Notes under the pieces: model-generated
What the model was told of the DNA's origin: nothing
What the model saw: the letters and a program-made list of their open reading frames with translations, nothing else
The model's database searches: none
Made by a program: the position numbers and the translations under genes
NCBI GenBank assembly: GCA_964577665.1
Contig: CAZOBD010000016.1
Span: 1-41,504, forward strand
Direction: 5' to 3'
DNA length: 41,504 nucleotides
Origin: CAYVTD01 sp964577665
GTDB lineage: Bacteria; Bacteroidota; Ignavibacteria; Kapaibacteriales; UBA2268
Shown: positions 17,913 through 28,030 of the stretch, one piece after another
Numbering within the stretch: the stretch's first letter is position 1
Layout: every line of letters starts with the position of its first letter

Positions 17913-19436
17913 ATGATACCGATAGATCAGTTTGCAGGAGAGATACAAAAAAGTATGAGCCTTTTTTGGCCCGAAACGGCTCTGGTGATTACCTTTGTTG
18001 TTGCCGTAATACTCGACCTGATTTTCAAAAAATCGAAAAATATAGCCGGATATACTGCAATAGTCGGCTTTATCATAACCGGCTGGCTGCTTCTGAGCTG
18101 CCCGTTCTGCAAAGCAAACACCGGTATTTTTTCTAATATGGCAGCCGTTGACCCCTTTGCAAGATTTTTCAAACTGGTGATTCTGCTGGCTTCCATTGTT
18201 GTTTCCTTTATGTCTTTTTATTCAAAAGAACTTTATAAAGAAAACAGAAGACTCGGCGAGTATTTTACAATCATTATCGGCATGACTTTCGGAATGTTCC
18301 TTCTCTCCTCGGCTTCCAATCTTGTGCTGATGTACCTCGCCATAGAAACAATGAGTATGTCCTCTTATGTTCTTGCAGGATTTACAAAAGAAATAAAGCG
18401 GGCAAGCGAAGCCTCCCTGAAATATGTTATATACGGAGCTGCTTCCTCCGGTATTATGATTTACGGTATCTCGATTATTTTCGGGCTTACGGGCAGCTTT
18501 AACTTCATGGAAATCAATCAGGCGCTTATGGCAGGCGACATATCGGTATTTCCGCTTGTTATGGCAGGCATTATGATATTAACCGGTATCGGCTTTAAAA
18601 TTTCAATGGTTCCCTTCCACTTCTGGACGCCCGACGTTTACGAAGGTGCGCCGATAACGATTACGGCTTATCTCTCGGTAGCATCCAAAGCCGCCGGATT
18701 TGCCATTTTAATGAGACTGATAAAAACAGCATTCATAGACACAGGCATTTATGAATCCAACGAAATATGGACTACCATACAGCAGGTTGACTGGAGCTTT
18801 ATTTTAGCCGTATTTGCCGTTCTGACGATGACGATAGGAAATTTCGTTGCCGTATGGCAGACGAACATAAAAAGGCTGCTTGCATACTCCAGCATTGCCC
18901 ATGCAGGCTATTTGCTTATGGGAGTTGTTGTAATGACTTCAGCCGGATATGCCGCAGTTCTCATTTACTTCTTTGTCTATCTGCTTATGAACCTCGGCGC
19001 TTTCTATGTAACCATGCTCATTGCAAACGAAACGGGCAGCGAAGATATAGAAGACTACTACGGAATGGGCTACCGCGCTCCCATGCTCGGCGTTTTCATG
19101 GTCATCTTCATGATTTCTCTTACGGGACTGCCGCCGACAGCCGGTTTCATCGGCAAGCTTTTCCTGTTTATGGCAGTTCTCGAAGCAGGCGACCAGTGGA
19201 TATGGCTTGCGGTGGTCGGCATTTTGAACAGCGTTGTTTCGCTTTACTATTACATGAAAATTGTCCGCAATATGTATCTGCGCGACGTGGATTCACAAAA
19301 ATCTAAAATAGAAAATCCCATGGGCAGCTATGTTCTGGCTATCGCATTAGCGGCGCCGACACTTTACTTTGGTATTTTTTATACACCTATCGTTGCATGG
19401 GCAAAAGATTCGGTAATGATGTTTATAGGAAAGTAA
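17913..19436 (+). CDS. nuoN: NADH-quinone oxidoreductase subunit N
   Basis: This 507-residue antiporter-like subunit is the last gene of the complex I operon. Motifs seen are LMYLAIETMSMSSYVLAGF, the MVPFHFWTPDVYEGAPITIT loop, and LLAYSSIAHAGYLLMGVV. No nuoE, nuoF or nuoG occurs anywhere in the window. A strong terminator begins about 37 bp after the stop. Confidence 0.96.
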   Translation: MIPIDQFAGEIQKSMSLFWPETALVITFVVAVILDLIFKKSKNIAGYTAIVGFIITGWLLLSCPFCKANTGIFSNMAAVDPFARFFKLVILLASIVVSFMSFYSKELYKENRRLGEYFTIIIGMTFGMFLLSSASNLVLMYLAIETMSMSSYVLAGFTKEIKRASEASLKYVIYGAASSGIMIYGISIIFGLTGSFNFMEINQALMAGDISVFPLVMAGIMILTGIGFKISMVPFHFWTPDVYEGAPITITAYLSVASKAAGFAILMRLIKTAFIDTGIYESNEIWTTIQQVDWSFILAVFAVLTMTIGNFVAVWQTNIKRLLAYSSIAHAGYLLMGVVVMTSAGYAAVLIYFFVYLLMNLGAFYVTMLIANETGSEDIEDYYGMGYRAPMLGVFMVIFMISLTGLPPTAGFIGKLFLFMAVLEAGDQWIWLAVVGILNSVVSLYYYMKIVRNMYLRDVDSQKSKIENPMGSYVLAIALAAPTLYFGIFYTPIVAWAKDSVMMFIGK

Positions 19437-19473
19437 ATTCAAATATTGTGAAGAAAGACAAACCTTGATTTTT

Positions 19474-19503
19474 AAATCCCCTCAGGCAGGGGATTTTTTT
19501 TTG
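19474..19503 (+). terminator. Rho-independent terminator of the nuo operon
   Basis: AAATCCCC and GGGGATTT form an 8-bp stem with a 7-base loop (TCAGGCA), followed directly by a run of T. It ends the nuoA-N transcript. Because the stem is flanked by A and T runs, it can also serve the convergent glycosyltransferase on the minus strand. Confidence 0.9.
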
Positions 19504-19504
19504 A

Positions 19505-20689
19505 TTATTTTTTAGTGTTTATTCTTTCAAGCACGGCATCCATCTGGCGGTAAACAGTTTCCCAAGAATGGGAGTTTTCAATAGCTTTGCGGGCATTTGT
19601 GGAGATATTTTCTGCTAAAGTATCATCCTTTAGAAGTTTTAGAGTGTTTTCCACTAATTCCATTTTTGAATTTGAAATCATAACATTTTTTCCGTGCTTA
19701 GCCGGTATGCCCTGCACACCCGTAGGAGTTGTTACTACGCAGCACCCGCAAGCCATTGCTTCTAATACTTTATTTTGAATGCCGGAAGCGCCTCTGTGAG
19801 GATGCAGAAAAACCCGGGCATTTTGATAATAAGGAAGCATTTCGGGTACGTCTGATTTTATGTTTATGCTGTTAGACCTGAATGCAGTAAGAGAGGAAGG
19901 AGCTTTTGCCCCTGCAATTGTGAGCTGTGAATTAGGAATCTGTCTTTTTATTTTAGGAAAAAGCTGAAGGATAATCTCCTGAGCCATCATTGTATTTGAA
20001 TATACGTCAAGCTTTCCCGTAAACACGATGCCGCTTCTTTGTGAAAATATATCTGCCGGTTTGAAATACTCAAGGTCAACCCCGTTTGTTAAGAGCATGA
20101 AATCGGCATTAGGCGAGCGGAGGCGCATGTTTTCAATGTCTGTCTTAGTAACGCATGTGGTAATGTCAAATCTGTTTACTGTCTTGGGTTCGTAAGATAA
20201 AAGATGAAGATATTCCCACAGACGTACAAATTTTTGTAAGGGGTTGCGGCTTTTCTGATAAGACCGCTGCTGATAAAGAATGCGGCAGTCCTCTGCAATT
20301 AAAATCTTCGGCAAATCCTTATTTTTCAGATATTCAGATGCACGCATAAAAAATGAAACGGCTATATCAAAATTTTCATTTTCAAGCAGTTCTTCCACTT
20401 TTTTCTTAAACTTTCTTCCGGTGTAATAGGCAATTTCCAGAGGCATTTCAAAAAGATGTTTTGCTGCGTTAAGTCCTGCAGTAACAGGGCTTAGCGGGAA
20501 AGTAAAAGTTTGGACGCCGAGATTTCTTACTTTATTTTCAAATACTTCGGGAAATCTGCTGCCCTGAAAATATGAAACGAGCGTTACGTCATGCTCTTTG
20601 GCAAGGTGCTTCAGCAAATGGTAAGACTTTACCCTGTCTCCGCTTATCAGAGGATAGGGCAGTCTCGGATTTAAAAAAAGAATTTTCAT
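19505..20689 (-). CDS. Family GT4-like glycosyltransferase
   Basis: The 394-residue protein has two Rossmann-like halves. The N-terminal acceptor part begins MKILFLNPRLPYPLISGDRV, a G.R pattern seen in sugar transferases of the TIGR03087-like group. The C-terminal donor part includes VFTGKLDVYSN and the EX7E-type region SGIQNKVLEAMACGCCVV. It probably transfers a sugar for envelope or exopolysaccharide synthesis; the acceptor and sugar are unknown. It stands alone, convergent to nuo and divergent from the prenyl synthase. There is no signal peptide. Confidence 0.85.
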   Translation of the reverse strand: MKILFLNPRLPYPLISGDRVKSYHLLKHLAKEHDVTLVSYFQGSRFPEVFENKVRNLGVQTFTFPLSPVTAGLNAAKHLFEMPLEIAYYTGRKFKKKVEELLENENFDIAVSFFMRASEYLKNKDLPKILIAEDCRILYQQRSYQKSRNPLQKFVRLWEYLHLLSYEPKTVNRFDITTCVTKTDIENMRLRSPNADFMLLTNGVDLEYFKPADIFSQRSGIVFTGKLDVYSNTMMAQEIILQLFPKIKRQIPNSQLTIAGAKAPSSLTAFRSNSINIKSDVPEMLPYYQNARVFLHPHRGASGIQNKVLEAMACGCCVVTTPTGVQGIPAKHGKNVMISNSKMELVENTLKLLKDDTLAENISTNARKAIENSHSWETVYRQMDAVLERINTKK

Positions 20690-20835
20690 TTCATGTTAAA
20701 CATTTTTAACCGAAATTACGAAAATTATTTTGAAAGAAAAGCAGAAGCGTTTAATTATTTTATGCAAAGGGTTTTCAATATTACAATAAAATCGTATATT
20801 GCTTTGTTAACTTATAAGAAGGATAAGAAATAAAT

Positions 20836-21819
20836 TTGGAAATAATGACTTTAGAGCATATCAGAGAGCCGATAGAAGGACATTTTAAGGAATTCAACTC
20901 GTATTTTCGGGATTTGATGAAATCTGACGTGGCTCTGCTTGACTTAATAATTCGCTATATAACAAAGAAAAAGGGCAAGCAGGTAAGACCTCTGCTCGTT
21001 TTTTTAAGTGCTGAAATATGCGGGGGTGTAAACGAACGCTCATATACCGGTGCTGCCATGGTTGAGCTTTTGCACACAGCCACTCTTGTCCATGACGACG
21101 TTGTTGACAAATCCTCCAAACGACGCGGGATTGCTACAATCAATGCCGAATGGAACAATAAAATTGCGGTTCTCATTGGTGATTTTCTGCTTGCAAAAGG
21201 GCTTATGACTTCTATTGACAACGATGAATTCGATTTTCTGAAAGCAAGCTCGACAGCCGTCAGAAGAATGAGTGAAGGCGAACTGCGGCAGATACAAAAA
21301 AGCCTTAATTTTGATGTAGATGAAGAAAACTATTTTAAAATAATATCTGACAAAACTGCCTCACTTCTTGCCTCCTGCTGTGAAATAGGAGCTATAAGCG
21401 CCACTGCCGACAAAAGTAAACAAGCCGCCCTCCGCAATTACGGCGAAATGACGGGTATTGCTTTCCAGATACGCGACGATATTTTTGACATTCAAAGCAA
21501 AGGAAGTATAATCGGAAAGCCTGTCGGTAATGATCTTAAAGAAAAAAAGATTACGCTTCCGCTTTTGTATTCGCTTTCAGCTAATCCCGGCAGAAAAGCT
21601 GACACAATAAAGAAAATGGTAAAAGAAAAAAAACTTACTTCCGGTAAAATAAAAGAAATAGCTGACTTTATCACGGAATCCGGAGGTATAGAATATGCAG
21701 GGAAAACTGCCCGCGACTATGCTGCAAAAGCGGTGTTAAGCCTCGAAATTTTTGATGATTCCCCTGCTAAGAAATCTCTTACTGATTTTGCAAATTTTGT
21801 TATAGAGCGTGAAAAATAA
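20836..21819 (+). CDS. trans-Polyprenyl diphosphate synthase
   Basis: The 327-residue enzyme elongates allylic diphosphates with isopentenyl diphosphate, likely for the menaquinone side chain. The first Asp-rich region is LVHDDVVDKSSKRRG, where DDVVD fits the long-chain class. The second is FQIRDDIFDIQS, followed by GKPVGNDLKEKKITLPLLYS. The start is probably TTG at 20836, because AAGGAT sits 12 bp upstream; an ATG at 20845 is farther from it. The hybrid kinase follows after 6 bp. The symbol (ispB/hepT/sdsA) cannot be fixed because chain length is unknown. Confidence 0.9.
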   Translation: MEIMTLEHIREPIEGHFKEFNSYFRDLMKSDVALLDLIIRYITKKKGKQVRPLLVFLSAEICGGVNERSYTGAAMVELLHTATLVHDDVVDKSSKRRGIATINAEWNNKIAVLIGDFLLAKGLMTSIDNDEFDFLKASSTAVRRMSEGELRQIQKSLNFDVDEENYFKIISDKTASLLASCCEIGAISATADKSKQAALRNYGEMTGIAFQIRDDIFDIQSKGSIIGKPVGNDLKEKKITLPLLYSLSANPGRKADTIKKMVKEKKLTSGKIKEIADFITESGGIEYAGKTARDYAAKAVLSLEIFDDSPAKKSLTDFANFVIEREK

Positions 21820-21825
21820 GTCTAT

Positions 21826-24800
21826 ATGGACTACGATAACATATCTAAAGAGGAATTAATCCGGGAAAACGAAAGACTTCGCAATAAAATCCGTATCTAC
21901 GAAGAAAACAGCATCAGACTTTCCGACAGCCCTAGGCTTAAAATGCTTGACAACATCCTCGACAATCTGCCTGTTATGGCTTTTCATATCACTTCCGACG
22001 GCGCCATAAAAGATATATCAGGCATGGGTGTCAGGCGGATAGGTCTGGATGAGCAGGATTTAATCAATAAAAATATTTATGAGATTTTTCAGGATTACGC
22101 CGTTTATTTTGACAAAGCTCTCAGAGGAGAAACCACGAATTTTGTTTTCGAAATGAAGACTGAAAACAAAGTTTTCTACCTTAGAAATTATCTTATCTTC
22201 GATTCGGAAAGCGGCGGTATGATAGGTTTTGCTTTCGATGTAACAGATTACATACTTCAGGAAAAAGCCATTCGACGCAGCGAAGAAAACTACCGTCTTC
22301 TTACTGAAAACCAGTATGAATTTGTGTGTCTGCACGAACCTGACGGCACATATTTATACGTTTCGCCATCCTGCAAAAATGTAACAGGCTACGAAGACAG
22401 CGAACTTACGCGTAGAAATCCTTATGATTTTTTTCATCCCGATGACATTGAAAGAATCAGAAAAGAATCGCATGAAAAAGCTCTTGGCGGAGAAGATCCG
22501 ATTGTTGTTACTTACCGGTTTATAACGAAAAGCGGAGAAGCTATTTGGTTTGAAACCTTTACAAAAATTGTTACCGACAAAAACGGCAATGTGGAAAAAC
22601 TCATAACATCATCAAGAGATATTACATATCGCATCGAAGCAGAAAAGGCTTTGCATGAAAGCGAAGAAAAATTCCGCAGGCTTGCCGAAAATATTGATGA
22701 AGTGATATTTCTCCGCACTCCTGAGAAAATGATTTATATAAATCCTTATTTTGAAAAACTATGGGGAAGACCTGTAAGTGTTATTTACTCAAATCCCGAA
22801 ATATTTATAGAAATAGTCCATCCGGCAGACAAGAGAAATGTTCTCGAAAAGCTCCAGTCTGAGGAATATGTAAAAAAGGGTATTTTCAACGAAGAGTATC
22901 GCATTATCAACAAAGAAAGAGAAATCCGGTGGGTTTGGGTACGTACAGCGCCAATTATTAAAGACGGGAAATTAAACAGCATTGTCGGGCTGGTAAGAGA
23001 TATAACCAACCGAAAACAACATGAGGAAAATCTTATAAAAAGCCGTGCCATGCTTGAAGAAACCCAAAAGATGGCAAAGATAGGCACTATTGACTACAAT
23101 CCTGAAAGCAGAGATACTCTTTGGTCAAGGGAAGTTTTTGAAATATTTGGATTTAAACCTCAGGATACCGAGCCTTCCATGGACAAGTTTTTAAACCATG
23201 TACATCCCGAAGACAGGGAATCGGTTTATATGTCTATCCGCGAGCTGCTTACGAGAAATTTTTTTACCATCCAGTTCAGGATATTCGCAGAAAACAAGGA
23301 CTTGAAATACATAAAAGGGGTCGGAAGGCAGCTTACCGACACTAAAACCCGCTCTAACAGGCAGATAATTATTATTCAGGACATAAGCGATCTGAAAAAA
23401 GTAGAGCTTAGCCTGAAAGAAAGAAGTTTTCTGCTCGATCAGGCACAAAAACTTGCCCGGCTGGGGCACTGGCTGTGGGAAATAAAAGAAAACAATATAA
23501 CTTGGTCAGAACAGATTTACAGGATTTACGGTTTAGAACAGGACAAGAAGATTGACTTCGATACATATACATCCAGTGTACATCCCGACGATTTAAAGGC
23601 TCTTCAGGACAAGATTGGCAAGGCGCTCAGTGAAAAATCCGATTATGCCGCCGAGCATCGGATTATTCTGCCAGACGGTTCTATAAAATATATATCTGCG
23701 GTAGGCAGAGTAATTATTGATGAAGCAGGGGAGCCTGTGAAAATGCTCGGTGTGGTTCAGGACATCACCGATATAAAAATTCAGCAGGAAGCCCTCGAGA
23801 ACTCACTTTCTTTTACAAACCACATGCTTTCGGTTATTAATGAAGGTATTGTTGTGTTCGATTCCGATAATAAAGTGCAGAGCTGCAATGAGCAGTTCCT
23901 TGCAATGTGGAATATGCACGATGAAAATATTATAGGGCTTAATGCCTGGGAATTTCTAAAAAAACTATCCAAAAGAGTTATGAACTCAGAAGATTTTTAC
24001 CATGATGAAATGACTCTTATGAATGTGCCCGATTCCGAAATGATAGACACCATATTTTTAAAAAATGAGAAAGTACTCGACCTTATTACCAAACCGCAGA
24101 TACAGAATAATAAGATTACGGGAAGGATCAGCATTTTCCGCGACATCACTGCCTGGGTACGGATTAAAGACGAACTGCTGTGGTACAACAAAGACCTTGA
24201 AGCGGCAAAAAATGAACTGGAAGAACAGAAGGAAAAACTGCAAAAAACAGTTGCCGAACTGGAAAAAGCAAAACGCACTGCCGAAGAAGCCACAAAAGCC
24301 AAAAGCTTTTTTCTGGCTAATATGAGCCATGAAATACGCACTCCAATGAATGCCATCCTGGGCTTTGCCGATTTGCTCCAGCAGGAGATAATCGAGATGA
24401 GACATAAGAAATATCTTAACTCAATTGCCGCCGCCGGCAAAACATTATTAGAATTAATAAATGATATCTTAGATTTGTCCAAAATCGAAGCCGGGAAATT
24501 TGAGATTAGAAAAGAGCCGGTGAACTTAAGAATACTCGTCGAGGAAATTGAGGGTATTCTTCATTTGAAGGCAGAAGAAAAACAGATAGATTTTCTAATT
24601 GAAATTGATGAAAATATTCCGCAATCAGTCATGGCAGACGAAACAAGGCTCAGGCAGATACTCTTGAACCTTCTGAGTAATGCTGTTAAGTTTACTAAAG
24701 AAGGGTTTGTGAAATTATCCCTGACACTTGACAGCATAGATTATGAGAACAGTTTCGCAGATATTACTTTCGAGGTGGAAGATACAGGTATAGGTATTCC

Positions 24801-25767
24801 CGAAAACCAAAAGAATAGAATCTTCGAGCCTTTTGTGCAGATGGAGGGACAGAGCTCCCGCAAATACGGCGGCACCGGATTGGGATTAGCCATAACAAAA
24901 CGCCTTACCAACATGATGAACGGCAGCATTAATCTTGTAAGCAGAGTTGATAAAGGTTCAGTGTTTTCCGCTTCGTTTAAAGATATGAAAATATCTGATG
25001 ATTTAATGATAAGGGACAGTGATGATGCGGATTACTCTTCTGTCTATTTCAAAGACGCTCTTGTGCTGATTGCCGATGACATTGATGTAAACCGTGAACT
25101 GGTAAAGAGTTATTTGGGGAATGCAGGTGTAAGGATAATAGAGGCACGCAACGGCAGAGAAGTTTTGGAATTAACCGAACAAAATCATCCCGATATTATT
25201 TTCATGGACATTAAAATGCCTGAAATGGACGGTCTTACGGCAAGCAGGATGATAAAAGACAATCCCCGCACTGCCGATATTCCCGTCGTCGCTCTCACTG
25301 CTTCTGCAATGCCCAATACTGTTGAAAAAATTATGGATATATGCGACGGCTACCTGAGGAAACCGGTTTTGAAAAAAGACCTTATCAAAGAAATGATGTC
25401 TTATTTGGAAATCGATGTTTCTTCTGATGAACCACCCGGAAAATCAGAGGCTAAGGAGACTGATATGTTCTCGCCGTCCATTACCCTGGAAAATAAGGAA
25501 GCTGCCTCAAAAATTCTGGAAATGCTTAAAAAAGAATTCTTTGAGGAATGGAAAGAGCTGAAAGATTCTTTTGTCATTGACGAAATAGAAAAGTTCGGAG
25601 AAAAACTACGGGGTATTGGAGAAGAATACGATATTTCCTGTTTGAAAACTTACGGAGTGCTCTTAGCCGAAAGCGCATCTAATTTCGATATAGAGAGTCT
25701 TGAAGGTAATCTCCGCCTGTATCTTATTTTGATAGAAAAACTTGAAAAGGCAGTGCAAGAAGCCTGA
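21826..25767 (+). CDS. Hybrid sensor histidine kinase with six PAS domains
   Basis: This 1313-residue cytoplasmic signalling protein has no membrane segment. Six PAS/PAC modules span about 45-150, 153-275, 280-400, 405-530, 535-655 and 660-785. A coiled coil follows (about 785-825), then HisKA with His835 (MSHEIRTPMNA), HATPase with LRQILLNLLSNAVKFT, DTGIGIPE and GGTGLGLAITKRL, and a receiver with Asp1128 (IIFMDIKMPEMDG) and the VALTA and Lys (RKPV) residues. The last 95 residues are helical and look like an HPt-type tail but contain no His. It is probably co-transcribed with the prenyl synthase. Its stimulus and target are unknown. Confidence 0.93.
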   Translation: MDYDNISKEELIRENERLRNKIRIYEENSIRLSDSPRLKMLDNILDNLPVMAFHITSDGAIKDISGMGVRRIGLDEQDLINKNIYEIFQDYAVYFDKALRGETTNFVFEMKTENKVFYLRNYLIFDSESGGMIGFAFDVTDYILQEKAIRRSEENYRLLTENQYEFVCLHEPDGTYLYVSPSCKNVTGYEDSELTRRNPYDFFHPDDIERIRKESHEKALGGEDPIVVTYRFITKSGEAIWFETFTKIVTDKNGNVEKLITSSRDITYRIEAEKALHESEEKFRRLAENIDEVIFLRTPEKMIYINPYFEKLWGRPVSVIYSNPEIFIEIVHPADKRNVLEKLQSEEYVKKGIFNEEYRIINKEREIRWVWVRTAPIIKDGKLNSIVGLVRDITNRKQHEENLIKSRAMLEETQKMAKIGTIDYNPESRDTLWSREVFEIFGFKPQDTEPSMDKFLNHVHPEDRESVYMSIRELLTRNFFTIQFRIFAENKDLKYIKGVGRQLTDTKTRSNRQIIIIQDISDLKKVELSLKERSFLLDQAQKLARLGHWLWEIKENNITWSEQIYRIYGLEQDKKIDFDTYTSSVHPDDLKALQDKIGKALSEKSDYAAEHRIILPDGSIKYISAVGRVIIDEAGEPVKMLGVVQDITDIKIQQEALENSLSFTNHMLSVINEGIVVFDSDNKVQSCNEQFLAMWNMHDENIIGLNAWEFLKKLSKRVMNSEDFYHDEMTLMNVPDSEMIDTIFLKNEKVLDLITKPQIQNNKITGRISIFRDITAWVRIKDELLWYNKDLEAAKNELEEQKEKLQKTVAELEKAKRTAEEATKAKSFFLANMSHEIRTPMNAILGFADLLQQEIIEMRHKKYLNSIAAAGKTLLELINDILDLSKIEAGKFEIRKEPVNLRILVEEIEGILHLKAEEKQIDFLIEIDENIPQSVMADETRLRQILLNLLSNAVKFTKEGFVKLSLTLDSIDYENSFADITFEVEDTGIGIPENQKNRIFEPFVQMEGQSSRKYGGTGLGLAITKRLTNMMNGSINLVSRVDKGSVFSASFKDMKISDDLMIRDSDDADYSSVYFKDALVLIADDIDVNRELVKSYLGNAGVRIIEARNGREVLELTEQNHPDIIFMDIKMPEMDGLTASRMIKDNPRTADIPVVALTASAMPNTVEKIMDICDGYLRKPVLKKDLIKEMMSYLEIDVSSDEPPGKSEAKETDMFSPSITLENKEAASKILEMLKKEFFEEWKELKDSFVIDEIEKFGEKLRGIGEEYDISCLKTYGVLLAESASNFDIESLEGNLRLYLILIEKLEKAVQEA

Positions 25768-25852
25768 AAAGTGTTTCAAATATGTAAATTCTTTATTAAT
25801 TTGCATAAATTTTTTTTGATGATATATTCATTAGTTTAAAAAGGAAGCAGAT

Positions 25853-27061
25853 ATGGCTGAAGTAAAGAAAATCGGATTGATAACTAGCGGCGGCGACTGC
25901 GGTGGATTAAACGCAGTTTTGAAAGGCGCCGCCAGAATGGCGTCAAGCCTCAATATTGAGACATTTATCATACCTAACGGATATGCAGGTCTTTATAATC
26001 TTTTGAAACTCGACCCCACCCCCCTGAGCAAGGCGCGTCTCGACAGGATTTTCTCGGGAGTTGCCGGTTCTGAAGCAGGGCACTCGAGAGTGAAAATTTC
26101 AAAGATACAGGACCCTGAAAAATATGATAAGATTAAAAAAGGTCTGCAAAAACATGGTATCGACGGACTTGTAATAGCAGGCGGCGACGATACCGGTTCA
26201 GTTGTGGTTGACCTCATTAATCAGGGAATATCAGCCATCCACGTACCAAAAACGATGGACCTTGACCTTCAGACTTATTCCGTCGGAGGAGATTCCACCA
26301 TAAACAGGATAGCCCGCTTTACGCAGGATTTGAGAACAACCGGGCTTACTCACAACCGCGCTCTTATTATAGAAGTGTTTGGCAGGTATGCTGGACATAC
26401 AGCATTTCACGGCGGCATAGGCGCCGATGCCGATGCGGTACTGATTCCTGAAATACCCGTTGATTATGAAGTTTTATACGAACATTTCCGCGAAACATAC
26501 ATAACCCGCCTGAAAAACAGCGATGTAAAAGGCTCTACCTATATTATAGTGGTTGCCGAAGGTATCAAAGATAAAGCCGGAAAGATATTCAGCGATCTAG
26601 ATAAAAAAGACTCATTTGGACATCAAAAGCTCGAGGGCGCCTCTAAATACGTACGCAGCCAACTTGAGCGCTATATGAAAAAAGACCCCGTGTGGGGCGA
26701 AACCCTGAAAGAAGAAGGGATTTACGTAGATGGTATTTACATGTATCCCGAAATTCGCGAAGTATCGCTCGGGCACCTCGTCCGTGCAGGGGAAACAAGC
26801 TGTTTTGACGTGAAATTCGGCAAACAGGCAGGCGCCGCCGCAGTGCAGATGCTCGCAAACGGATATTCAGGTATGACAGTAGTAGGAGCAGAATGGGACG
26901 AAATTATTTACATGCCGACCAAAGAGGCTATTCTCCAGCGTTACGTCGATTTGAATGAAGTATCCCTCTACGAACAGATGGGCGTATGCTTCGGAAGGGA
27001 CAATTCCGGCTACATACCGAAATTCACTATGCATCACGGACCTCTGCACAGATATTTGTAA
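25853..27061 (+). CDS. pfkA: Phosphofructokinase, residues of the PPi-dependent type
   Basis: The 402-residue enzyme phosphorylates fructose 6-phosphate. The glycine loop is TSGGDCGGLN (11-20). The donor site reads GGDDTGS (110-116), with Asp113 where ATP-dependent enzymes have Gly, and PKTMDLD (132-138), with Lys133 where they have Gly. Both changes are typical of PPi-dependent PFK. The catalytic Asp of the T(I/M)D motif is kept, but the usual TIDND is TMDLD, so the Asn is replaced. AAGGA precedes the ATG. The last 201 bp are duplicated at 30472-30672. Confidence 0.9.
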   Translation: MAEVKKIGLITSGGDCGGLNAVLKGAARMASSLNIETFIIPNGYAGLYNLLKLDPTPLSKARLDRIFSGVAGSEAGHSRVKISKIQDPEKYDKIKKGLQKHGIDGLVIAGGDDTGSVVVDLINQGISAIHVPKTMDLDLQTYSVGGDSTINRIARFTQDLRTTGLTHNRALIIEVFGRYAGHTAFHGGIGADADAVLIPEIPVDYEVLYEHFRETYITRLKNSDVKGSTYIIVVAEGIKDKAGKIFSDLDKKDSFGHQKLEGASKYVRSQLERYMKKDPVWGETLKEEGIYVDGIYMYPEIREVSLGHLVRAGETSCFDVKFGKQAGAAAVQMLANGYSGMTVVGAEWDEIIYMPTKEAILQRYVDLNEVSLYEQMGVCFGRDNSGYIPKFTMHHGPLHRYL

Positions 27062-27259
27062 TATAAAACAACCATGATTCGGGAAAATCACATAAGGGGA
27101 TGATTATTTGAGAGTTAATGCAAAACAGAGTTTTGAAAGAAAAGCACATTCCCAAATCGGAGTTTGGGAATGAGATGTGAAAAGTGTTGTCATTCTGAAC
27201 TTGTTTCAGAATCTCACGAATGAGGAACACAGCCCTTAATCACCTCTTGGGGAGGGGAT
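26861..27259. repeat. pfk 3'-end direct repeat, left copy
   Basis: This stretch covers the last 67 codons of pfk and about 198 bp downstream, and recurs at 30472-30869. The coding parts differ at only 3 positions in 201 bp, while the downstream parts differ much more. The downstream part contains the dispersed module with ATTCCCAAATCGGAGTTTGG and the TCATTCTGAACTTGTTTCAG module. It forms the left border of the RHS/toxin-antitoxin island. Confidence 0.9.
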
Positions 27260-27299
27260 GAAATACTTGATATTAGCTGCGCTTGTCTCCGCTTCGCTC

Positions 27300-27989
27300 C
27301 GGCTCGGGGAGCAAACGGCAAGGTGAAGGCGATTTATAATTTTGAGCATGACCCCTTAGCCGATCCTATTGATTGGACAGCGGCAGACAGTCATAGCTTT
27401 ACGATTATTGACGAAGGTGGTTTCGCTTCCGGAACAATCAGTCCTACTCAATGCTTGGCGGGTTCTTCGGCTACGATGTGGTATTGGAAGGGTATAGAGC
27501 GTTTTGTTTCTATGAATGAGGGGCAGTGCCGCTATGTTAATGGCAAACCTGCCTAAGCTTTCCGAGTGGCACATTTACGGCTCGGAAAGTCATGGGCGTT
27601 TTGCCATTCGCAAGCCGGAGAAGCCACTGAGGTATGTTAATTTGACGGAGATGAACTTTACCCTTGACACTTATCCGTATATTTCGTATATTCCGAGGTT
27701 TACGAGGCAACTGCTTTTCAAACAATATGAGCTGAAAGACCACCTTGGGAATGTGAGGAAGGTGATTAGCGATATAAAGAAACCGGCGATGGGCGGCTTT
27801 CAGGCGAAGGTGCTGGCAAGCTATGATTATTTCCCCTTCGGTATGGAAATGCCGACAGCCGCGCCGCCACAAACGGAATATCGCTACGGCTTTAACGGGA
27901 TGGAGAAAGACAGTGCTTTGAATTTTCAATTTTTGATTTGTTTTTTTGATAACGCGATAATTTTACTTGAGAAATATTTAAAATATTAA
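27300..27989 (+). pseudogene. RHS/YD-repeat core fragment 1 (frameshifted)
   Basis: Two reading frames together give a piece of an RHS-associated core. Frame one encodes GKVKAIYNFEHDPLADPIDW and ends at a TAA at 27554-27556. Frame two continues with LSEWHIYGSESHGRFAIRK, RQLLFKQYELKDHLGNVRK, ASYDYFPFGMEM and YRYGFNGMEKDS, and ends in unrelated AT-rich sequence. KDHLGNVR and FNGMEK are hallmarks of Bacteroidota-type RHS proteins. It has no proper start, signal peptide or upstream repeats, so it is a remnant rather than a working gene. It is truncated just after GMEK, where a toxin-antitoxin pair begins. Confidence 0.8.
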
Positions 27990-28030
27990 TGCGTTTCCTA
28001 TGAAAAAGATAGTTTTACCAGGAGGAAATG

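Noticed and set aside
27300..27989. Active Rhs polymorphic toxin gene
   Set aside because: No start, no N-terminal repeats, a frameshift, and no C-terminal toxin domain after the core; it is a remnant.
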